The position numbers and the translations under genes were made by a program. From NCBI GenBank assembly GCA_937894585.1, contig CALBGO010000008.1, positions 1-33,917 on the forward strand: DNA of 33,917 nt, written 5' to 3'. How positions within the stretch are numbered: position 1 is the stretch's first letter; each line of letters starts with the position of its first letter. Of the stretch, positions 18,325 through 23,954 are shown piece by piece. Below the pieces are notes generated by a model. It saw only the letters and a program-made list of their open reading frames with translations. It did no database searches and was not told where the DNA came from. Origin of the DNA: an uncultured Eubacterium sp. (GTDB lineage Bacteria > Bacillota > Clostridia > Peptostreptococcales > Anaerovoracaceae).

Positions 18325-18347
18325 AACAGACCTCCTTTAATTTTTTA

Positions 18348-18872
18348 TTATCTGAATAAACTTTTCGGTATTTTACTGTCTATCACACAGGCTGTAATGC
18401 CGATGAGAATTCCCGTAACAAGACCGCTCCACATAAGTATCGGAAAATACAGGAACATATGCAGATCGGAAACCGCTGCGGCAGCGGCAAGAAGCTGTCC
18501 CATATTGTGAGCCACGCCGCCTGCCATACTGACGCCTGCCATACTGAAAAGACCGGTCTTTTTCAGGAGCCACATAACGATCAGACTGAGCAGTCCTCCC
18601 GCGAGGGAATATATCGTTCCGAAAACTCCGCTGAAAAGAAGCCCGGAAATAAAAATCCGGATCAGGTTTACCGCAAGCGCGTATCGGAAATTCATCTCGT
18701 ACAGTGCGATAATAATGACGAGATTGGCAAGACCCAGCTTGACTCCGGGAATACCGGCGTTAAAGGGAATCAGCGCTTCCACATAGGAAAAAATCAGCGC
18801 AAGACATGCGAACATGGCAGACATTGCAAGAAATTTGATTCTGCGGGACGAGGAACTAATTTGCGACTGCAT
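18348..18872 (-). CDS. Gx transporter family protein (HepT-like)
   Basis: The 174-residue hydrophobic protein belongs to the Gx_transp family (PF07456), sometimes annotated as heptaprenyl diphosphate synthase component I. Family marks are EALIPFNAGIPGVKLGLANL (about residues 32-51), FGTIYSLAGGLLSLIVMWLL and GVSMAGGVAHNMGQLLAA. It has five to six membrane helices and resembles ECF S components in size. It overlaps the upstream NusG domain II gene by 17 bp. The NusG_II/Gx/ApbE grouping recurs in Firmicutes as I recall, and suggests a membrane redox or quinone/flavin-related role that is not biochemically settled. Confidence 0.88.
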   Translation of the reverse strand: MQSQISSSSRRIKFLAMSAMFACLALIFSYVEALIPFNAGIPGVKLGLANLVIIIALYEMNFRYALAVNLIRIFISGLLFSGVFGTIYSLAGGLLSLIVMWLLKKTGLFSMAGVSMAGGVAHNMGQLLAAAAAVSDLHMFLYFPILMWSGLVTGILIGITACVIDSKIPKSLFR

Positions 18873-19227
18873 CGAATTCCTCCTCTCCGCCGGTAATTGC
18901 TATCATAACCCGGTTGGGCAGGCAGACCAGGCTCTGATTCGTGCTGCTGATGCTGCCGTCATTGACGCAAATCTGGTTTCGGCAGTCGGAATAAGACATT
19001 TGCACACTGCCGTCTTTTATGGTAATCTTATTGAGATGATTCTTTTGTCTGATTTCTATGGTCTGATCTTCGGCAAGGCTGTAGGTGCCGTAAAGTTTCC
19101 CGTTTACGGTAACGACCGCCTTCTGACCGGAAACACCGGAAGCAAAGGACCATGCGGACAGCAGGATTCCCATAAGGACCAGCGCCGCAAATAAAAAGAT
19201 ATCAGCTTTTTTAAATATTTTAAACAT
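18856..19227 (-). CDS. NusG domain II-containing membrane-anchored protein
   Basis: The 123-residue protein has one N-terminal membrane anchor (ADIFLFAALVLMGILLSAWS, about residues 8-27) and an extracytoplasmic NusG_II domain (PF07009). The diagnostic C-terminal part reads DCRNQICVNDGSISSTNQS then VCLPNRVMIAI, with three conserved cysteines. It is not a transcription factor despite the name. CTCGGAG precedes the ATG at 19227. The start lies only 20 bp from the divergent apbE start, so its promoter must sit inside apbE; TATAAT on the minus strand (19304-19299) is a candidate -10 box. Function unknown; context links it to flavinylation. Confidence 0.85.
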   Translation of the reverse strand: MFKIFKKADIFLFAALVLMGILLSAWSFASGVSGQKAVVTVNGKLYGTYSLAEDQTIEIRQKNHLNKITIKDGSVQMSYSDCRNQICVNDGSISSTNQSLVCLPNRVMIAITGGEEEFDAVAN

Positions 19228-19247
19228 AAAAACTCCGAGGTGTATAT

Positions 19248-20264
19248 ATGAAAAAATGTTTTGCAGTCACAGCTCTTGCCGTGATGACATTCGCTATTAT
19301 TATAACACAGAGCGGCTGTGCAGAAAAGCCGGTTTCAAAAACCAGCTATTATATGGATACGGTTTGTGAAATTACGATTTACGATATGAAGGATATGAGC
19401 GAAGAACGGGCAGCCGATGCCATCGATCAGGCATTTGCCCTCTGTGCAGATTATGAAGGGCTGCTTTCCGCGACCAAAGAGGGCAGTGATATTTACAGGA
19501 TCAATCACGCAGATGGAAAAACGGTAGAGTGCGATGAGAAAACGGTCGATGTTATTCGCAAAGGTCTTTATTACGGAAAGGTTTCCGGAGGCAAATTCGA
19601 TATTACTGTCGGAAAAGCGGCTGCGCTGTGGGATTTTCACGATGAAACACCGAAGGTGCCTTCAAAGAGCCGGGTGAAAGAGGCTATGAAAGGGGTCGGC
19701 TATGAGGGTGTGCGCGTGGACGGAAATCGTGTGACTTTGGGAAATCCCCATATGGAGATTACTCTGGGAGGAGTCGGAAAAGGCTATGTGGGAGACAAGG
19801 CGTGCGAGCTTTTGGAAGAGCTTGGGGTAAACAGTGCCGTGGTGAATTTCGGGGGCAATATCATTACCATCGGCGGTAAAAAAGACGAGGATTTCAAAAT
19901 CGGGATTCAGAAACCGTTTTCGGATAGCGGTGAAACCCTGGGATATATGGAGGTAAAAGACGCGACGGTAGTTACTTCCGGAATTTACGAACGGGGCTTT
20001 GAATCCGGCGGCAAATACTATCATCATATTTTAGATGTGGAAACCGGCTGGCCGGCAGAGACTGATACAGTCAGCGTGACTTTGGTCGGAGAGAAGGGAA
20101 CTTCAGCGGACTGCGACGCTATGTCTACTATCTGCCTGCTCCTCGGCGTAAAAGACGGTATGAAGTTTATAGACGGGGTTCCCGGTGTGGAAGCAGTGTT
20201 TGTAGACAGAGACGGAAAGATTACGAAAACCGAAGGTATGACCGGATTTGTAGAAGCAGAGTAG
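19248..20264 (+). CDS. apbE: FAD:protein FMN transferase lipoprotein (ApbE)
   Basis: ApbE attaches FMN from FAD covalently to threonine or serine in extracytoplasmic redox proteins. The 338-residue chain has a lipoprotein signal ending in QSGC (Cys about residue 24), then YYMDTVCEITIY, the substrate-binding GKFDITVGKAAALWDF, the ITLGGVGKGYVGDKACELLE helix, NFGGNI and the C-terminal YYHHILDVETGWPAETDTVS with the Mg-site and active residues expected. AGGTG precedes the ATG. No obvious FMN-binding-domain target protein is encoded in the window, so its substrate lies elsewhere. It is divergent from NusG_II and Gx genes. Confidence 0.94.
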   Translation: MKKCFAVTALAVMTFAIIITQSGCAEKPVSKTSYYMDTVCEITIYDMKDMSEERAADAIDQAFALCADYEGLLSATKEGSDIYRINHADGKTVECDEKTVDVIRKGLYYGKVSGGKFDITVGKAAALWDFHDETPKVPSKSRVKEAMKGVGYEGVRVDGNRVTLGNPHMEITLGGVGKGYVGDKACELLEELGVNSAVVNFGGNIITIGGKKDEDFKIGIQKPFSDSGETLGYMEVKDATVVTSGIYERGFESGGKYYHHILDVETGWPAETDTVSVTLVGEKGTSADCDAMSTICLLLGVKDGMKFIDGVPGVEAVFVDRDGKITKTEGMTGFVEAE

Positions 20265-20290
20265 AAAATATAAAAATGGAAAAATTTAAC

Positions 20291-20319
20291 TTGAAAAAAA
20301 TTACATTTCGTACCATAAT
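20291..20319 (+). promoter_or_regulatory. Promoter of the nuclease-like gene
   Basis: TTGAAA (20291-20296), 17 bp, CATAAT (20314-20319). The predicted transcript starts near 20326, just after an in-frame ATG at 20323, which supports the downstream TTG start at 20341 for the following gene. Confidence 0.65.
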
Positions 20320-20340
20320 GGAATGAGAGGTGATTTCAAG

Positions 20341-21138
20341 TTGAATTTTTCTTTTTTGATTGAAACAGAACTTCAGCGACAGATACAATACTTGCGGCAA
20401 AGCGAAAGAATGCTGCAAAAATCGCCGAAGGGATTTCTTCGAATGGGTAAACAAAAGCGAAATACTACTTATTATCAAGTTATTTCTCATGGTGAGAAAA
20501 GAGTCGAGAAAAATATATCGGATAAACCGCAGATTGTTCACCAGCTTTTAGAAAAGCAGATTCAGAAAAAAGTTTATAAAGCCGCAGAAAGAAATGTAAA
20601 AAGTCTAAAAGCTTTAAAAAAGAATTATTGTGATATCAGCAGGAAAGCGATTGTAAATTCTCTGTCAAAAAGTTATCGGGATGCGTATCACAGTTACTGC
20701 GAAGAAGAACTGCTGGAAAGGCAAAAAAATGTAGATTGCGGCTGTCCCTATGAATCGCAGTATCGTATTCACGAGACATTGAGCGGCATTATGGTCAGAT
20801 CTAAATCAGAAGTAATCATTGCTAACATCCTGACAAGATATGGAATTCCGTTTATGTATGAGGCACCACTGGAGCTTTCAGATGGCAGCGGAAAGGTTTA
20901 TTATCCCGATTTTACGATTCTGCTTCCTATGGGAAAAAAGAAATTCTGGGAGCATTTTGGTATTTTAAATGATTTTACCTATTGCGACAGAGCTGCAAAG
21001 AAATTGTATACTTATCAAATGAATGGGATTCTGATTGGAAGAGACTTAATCATTAGTCAGGATGACTATCGTGGGAACTGTAATAGTGCATGGATTGACG
21101 AAATCGTCAGAACCCAACTTTTGCCATATTTCTTCTAA
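20341..21138 (+). CDS. PD-(D/E)XK nuclease-like protein of unknown function
   Basis: I take the TTG at 20341 as start: GAGGTGAT lies 6 bp upstream and the only earlier in-frame ATG (20323) precedes the predicted transcription start. The 265-residue protein has a charged, probably helical N-terminal part (residues 1-120, with GFLRMGKQKRNTTYYQVI) and a C-terminal part that resembles the PD-(D/E)XK fold: VRSKSEVIIANILTRYGIPF, then YYPDFTI, KKKFWEHFGILND and NGILIGRDLII. Acidic candidates are the Glu in SKSE, the Asp in YPDF and the Glu in WEH. Similar proteins are widespread in gut Clostridia, annotated as hypothetical. It has its own promoter, is AT-rich compared with neighbours, and is followed by an unusual repeat cluster. 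Nuclease activity is inferred from motifs only. Confidence 0.75.
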   Translation: MNFSFLIETELQRQIQYLRQSERMLQKSPKGFLRMGKQKRNTTYYQVISHGEKRVEKNISDKPQIVHQLLEKQIQKKVYKAAERNVKSLKALKKNYCDISRKAIVNSLSKSYRDAYHSYCEEELLERQKNVDCGCPYESQYRIHETLSGIMVRSKSEVIIANILTRYGIPFMYEAPLELSDGSGKVYYPDFTILLPMGKKKFWEHFGILNDFTYCDRAAKKLYTYQMNGILIGRDLIISQDDYRGNCNSAWIDEIVRTQLLPYFF

Positions 21139-21147
21139 ATAGTATCC

Positions 21148-21402
21148 AAATGTGGCAGATGAAAAAAATTGAAATCAAAAATCTGCCGTATGAATGCGTT
21201 CTTTTGTACAAATGTGGCAGATTTTTGCTATTTGAATGGTTATTTAAAAGAATGATATGAGAATAAATGTAAAAGTCTTTTGGTTTGACAGGAATGAGGT
21301 TGTTTGCAAAGATGATAAAGGCATCAGTTTGCCACATTTAAATGAATGAAAATAAAAATGTGGCAGACTGACTTTGAATGACGGTTATAATCTGCCACAT
21401 TT
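21148..21402. repeat. Cluster of AAATGTGGCAGA inverted repeats
   Basis: The 314-bp gap between the nuclease-like gene and the MocR gene carries copies of AAATGTGGCAGA in both orientations: plus at 21148-21159, plus at 21210-21221, minus as TTTGCCACATTT (21328-21339, one mismatch), plus at 21356-21367 and minus as TCTGCCACATTT (21391-21402). A partial inverse ATCTGCC at 21181-21187 pairs with GGCAGAT at 21154-21160. The last pair forms a perfect 12-bp hairpin followed by a T-rich stretch, so it may also terminate transcription. Spacing is irregular, so this is not CRISPR. No gene is seen in the interval. Confidence 0.8.
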
Positions 21403-21452
21403 TGATTGTTTTTTAAAAAAGGTGGTCAGTTGGTGTTTAACCGAATCAGCGG

Positions 21453-22844
21453 TTATTGTTTCCATAATTCTATCAGTTCTCTGATGGAACTTTCCATTAC
21501 AGTTAGAGGAATTTGATTGTAGTAGAAAATCAGGGCAGCGGTTTCCTGATTGGTCAGACTGGCAGCGGGCTGCACATGAAGACCTATGGCGCGGGCTGCT
21601 GCGGAAAGATCTTCCGGGGATTTTTTCGTCCGGACTTTCAGAATCATATTGATGCCCGAGTTGGTGTTGGTAGGTGTTACAAACCCTTTTCCGAAGTGGC
21701 TGAAGGCAGAAAGCGCCGTCTGCAGTTTCTGCCCGTAAAGATTTCTCAGCTTTTTAATATTTGTATAATAAAGACCTTCTTCCATAAAAAGAGCCAGAGT
21801 CAGCTGTTCGGTTTTTGAACAGGTCTGGGTATAGTCGCTTTTGATGCTGTTGAAAATATCAATCATTTTTTGAGGCAGCACCATATAACTGATTTTGACG
21901 GCAGGAAACAGAGTAGAGGAGAAGGAACCCAGATAAACAACTCTGCCATTCTGTGAAAGTCCCTGCAGGGCGGGAACCGGTTTTCCGAAGTATCGCAGCT
22001 CGCTGTCGTAGTCATCTTCTAAAATATAACTGTCGTTTTCCTGCGCCCATGCAAGAAGTTGGTAACGCTTTCCGACAGGCATGACGGAACCTGTGGGAAA
22101 CTGATTGGAGGGGCTGATATAAACTGCTGAAGGTATGTTTGCCGGCAGTTTTGTTATACGGATTCCGTCACTGTCTACAGGGATTTTTGTAATGCTGAAA
22201 CCGTGGTCTCGGAATATATTCTGGACAGGAAGATAGCCGGGATCTTCCGTAGCCACATGACTGATGTTCATAGGCTTCAGAATTCTGCACAGATGGGTTG
22301 TCAGCTGCTGTGTGCCGGCGCCGATGACAATCTGATCCGGACTTGCGATAACGCCGCGGGATGTATAGACATACTTTGAAATTTCAAAACGCAGCGCAGC
22401 TTCTCCTTGGGGATCGCTTTCAAAAAGCAGAAGATGCGGATATTCATTGATAACCCGCGCCATACATTTTTTCCATTTTGTGAAATTGAAGCAGGAAAGG
22501 TCGTATTTGTAGGGGGAGTCCTGAAAAGTGTAGTCGGAGAATACATCATTTGCTTCAGCGGAAATATTGCCGGCAGTCTTGTGGGCGGCAAGACCTGTAA
22601 TATCGGCAATGTAGTAGCCGGATTGTGGTTTGCTGGTGATGTAACCCTCCACCAAAAGCTGATTATAGGCCTGTTCTGTTGTTGTTACACTGATAGAGAG
22701 GTCTTTGGAAAGACTGCGCAGAGACGGAAGTCTTTCGCCTGCGGAAATTCTGCCGCAGGTAATCTCGTTTTTCAGATAACGATATAACTGTATATATAAA
22801 GGTGTTTGAGAATTGTGGTCGAATTGAAGAGAGATCGGCTTCAT
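21453..22844 (-). CDS. MocR/PdxR-family GntR regulator with aminotransferase-like domain
   Basis: The 463-residue protein has an N-terminal GntR winged helix (PLYIQLYRYLKNEITCGRIS, LPSLRSLSKDLSISVTTTEQ, about residues 14-70) and a C-terminal fold-type I aminotransferase domain (SPSNQFPTGSVMP, ILEDDYDSELRYFG). In this family a lysine in the motif G-T/S-F-S-K forms the PLP aldimine; here the segment reads YLGSFSSTLFPAVKISYMVL, with Ser310 (codon 21915-21917) at the lysine position. It therefore should not bind PLP covalently. It is divergent from an ECF S component gene, which it probably regulates. PdxR members control vitamin B6 synthesis, GabR controls GABA use; the ligand here is open. Confidence 0.9.
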   Translation of the reverse strand: MKPISLQFDHNSQTPLYIQLYRYLKNEITCGRISAGERLPSLRSLSKDLSISVTTTEQAYNQLLVEGYITSKPQSGYYIADITGLAAHKTAGNISAEANDVFSDYTFQDSPYKYDLSCFNFTKWKKCMARVINEYPHLLLFESDPQGEAALRFEISKYVYTSRGVIASPDQIVIGAGTQQLTTHLCRILKPMNISHVATEDPGYLPVQNIFRDHGFSITKIPVDSDGIRITKLPANIPSAVYISPSNQFPTGSVMPVGKRYQLLAWAQENDSYILEDDYDSELRYFGKPVPALQGLSQNGRVVYLGSFSSTLFPAVKISYMVLPQKMIDIFNSIKSDYTQTCSKTEQLTLALFMEEGLYYTNIKKLRNLYGQKLQTALSAFSHFGKGFVTPTNTNSGINMILKVRTKKSPEDLSAAARAIGLHVQPAASLTNQETAALIFYYNQIPLTVMESSIRELIELWKQ

Positions 22845-22889
22845 TTTGTAAAAACCTCCAAACTGTATCTTAAAAAATAATTATTATTG

Positions 22890-22925
22890 CACATTTAATA
22901 ATGAACACTTTAATGTTATTATAAT
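22890..22925 (+). promoter_or_regulatory. Promoter/operator region of the ECF S component gene
   Basis: A consensus TATAAT (22920-22925) without a good -35 box lies 51 bp before the S component. Upstream, CACATTTAAT (22890-22899) and CACTTTAAT (22906-22914) are near-direct repeats 16 bp apart over the -35 region; MocR-type regulators often bind direct repeats and activate promoters with poor -35 boxes. Confidence 0.5.
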
Positions 22926-22976
22926 AGCAGATGAAAAAAAGTCAATGAAATTGTTAAGACACAGGGGTGAGTACAA

Positions 22977-23528
22977 ATGCTGAGAAATGAAAATGCCAAC
23001 AGAATTACAACGCTGGTCATGACCGGACTGATGATGTGTCTGGTGATGGTAGCGACTATGTTTATTAAAATTCCGATTCCGATGACGCAGGGCTATGTTC
23101 ATCTGGGTGATTCCATGATTTTTCTTGCTGTGCTGATTTTAGGCAAAAAATACGGCGCGGCAGCTGCCGGTATTGGTTCGGCATTGGGCGATGTAATGGG
23201 CGGATATGCGTTCTGGGCGCCATGGACGCTTTTGATTAAATTTGTTATGGCATATATTTTGGGAATTTTTGCGGAGCACGGGGAGAAAAAGGAACATCAT
23301 TCTGTTCGCGGAGTCAGTGTTCGGGAAGTTTTCGGTATGATTCTGGCGGGAATAGAGATGACGGCAGGCTATTATGTGACAGAGTCGCTTATGTACGGAA
23401 ACTGGGCGGTGCCTCTTGCGAGCATTCCGTGGAATGCGGGGCAGTTTGCAGTAGGTATGGTAATTGCCTGCATTCTTGCATCAGCACTTTGTAAAACGCC
23501 GGCAAAAAAGTATTTTGCGTATAAATAG
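22977..23528 (+). CDS. ECF transporter S component, possibly for a B6-type vitamin
   Basis: This 183-residue membrane protein has about six helices and the PF07155-type S component pattern: ITTLVMTGLMMCLVMVATMF, then IPMTQGYVHLGDSMIFLAVL (about residues 36-55), GAAAAGIGSALGDVMGGYAF and WNAGQFAVGMVIACILAS near the end. S components bind a vitamin and dock with a shared ECF energising module, which is not encoded here, so it is a group II system. AGGGGTGAG precedes the ATG. The divergent MocR/PdxR-like regulator favours pyridoxine or a related compound; this substrate assignment is by context and remains tentative. A terminator follows. Confidence 0.85.
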   Translation: MLRNENANRITTLVMTGLMMCLVMVATMFIKIPIPMTQGYVHLGDSMIFLAVLILGKKYGAAAAGIGSALGDVMGGYAFWAPWTLLIKFVMAYILGIFAEHGEKKEHHSVRGVSVREVFGMILAGIEMTAGYYVTESLMYGNWAVPLASIPWNAGQFAVGMVIACILASALCKTPAKKYFAYK

Positions 23529-23559
23529 TGCAGAAAAAACAGATTGTAGTTACAGGTAT

Positions 23560-23588
23560 ACCCGGATTCATTGAGAGTCCGGGTTTTT
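23560..23588 (+). terminator. Terminator of the ECF S component gene
   Basis: ACCCGGA (23560-23566) and TCCGGGT (23578-23584) form a 7-bp GC-rich stem with an 11-nt loop followed by TTTT. It lies 32 bp after the stop codon. Confidence 0.85.
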
Positions 23589-23704
23589 GCTTTGAGCGTT
23601 CAAAGGGAAAGTTTCCGTCGGAATAAAATGATGATTGTTTCTGCGAAAGGGAAGTAATCGTTTCAGGTGATTTATTGCGATTGCTTTTTTTATACAATCT
23701 GCTC

Positions 23705-23757
23705 TTGCGAGCCACAATATATAGTGATATAATGGGAAAAGCGACAATATATCGTGT
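23705..23757 (+). promoter_or_regulatory. nrdJ promoter with two NrdR boxes
   Basis: TTGCGA (23705-23710), 17 bp, TATAAT (23728-23733) forms the promoter. Two sites matching the NrdR box pattern (ACACWATATATWGTGT) flank the -10 box: CCACAATATATAGTGA (23712-23727) and CGACAATATATCGTGT (23742-23757), 30 bp apart start to start, about three helical turns as is usual for tandem NrdR boxes. Occupancy would block RNA polymerase when deoxynucleotides are plentiful. Confidence 0.88.
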
Positions 23758-23759
23758 AT

Positions 23760-23954
23760 TTTGGCTGTTTTAATGCTGTAAGCAGTCCATCTGAAACTGC
23801 CGGAAAAGCCGGTTTTTTCAGTACGGCAGACCTTCACGGCAGGGCAGACATACGAGTTTTGTGCCGCTGTCTTTCGGTGCAATCCATATTGTACATAGAT
23901 GAAAAATACTGTATAGGTAGTTAAAGAAAATTGACTTTAGGGGAGGATAATAAT
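23760..23954 (+). promoter_or_regulatory. Structured 5' leader of nrdJ
   Basis: About 200 nt separate the predicted transcription start from the ATG. CCGG (23800-23803) and CCGG (23809-23812) form a small hairpin followed by six T, like an attenuator. CTGCCG (23797-23802) can instead pair with CGGCAG at 23824-23829 or 23837-23842, and CGGCA (23837-23841) with TGCCG (23862-23866), giving mutually exclusive folds. I see no B12-box consensus, so this is not a recognised cobalamin riboswitch. Regulatory function is inference. Confidence 0.4.

Noticed and set aside
18856..19227. Transcription factor NusG
   Set aside because: Only the NusG domain II is present and it is exposed outside the membrane behind a single anchor helix.
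21148..21402. CRISPR array
   Set aside because: The repeats are only 12 bp, alternate in orientation, have irregular spacing and no cas genes are nearby.
23760..23954. Cobalamin riboswitch before the B12-dependent reductase
   Set aside because: I could not find the B12-box consensus or the usual junction motifs; the pairing elements seen are different, so only an unnamed structured leader is claimed.
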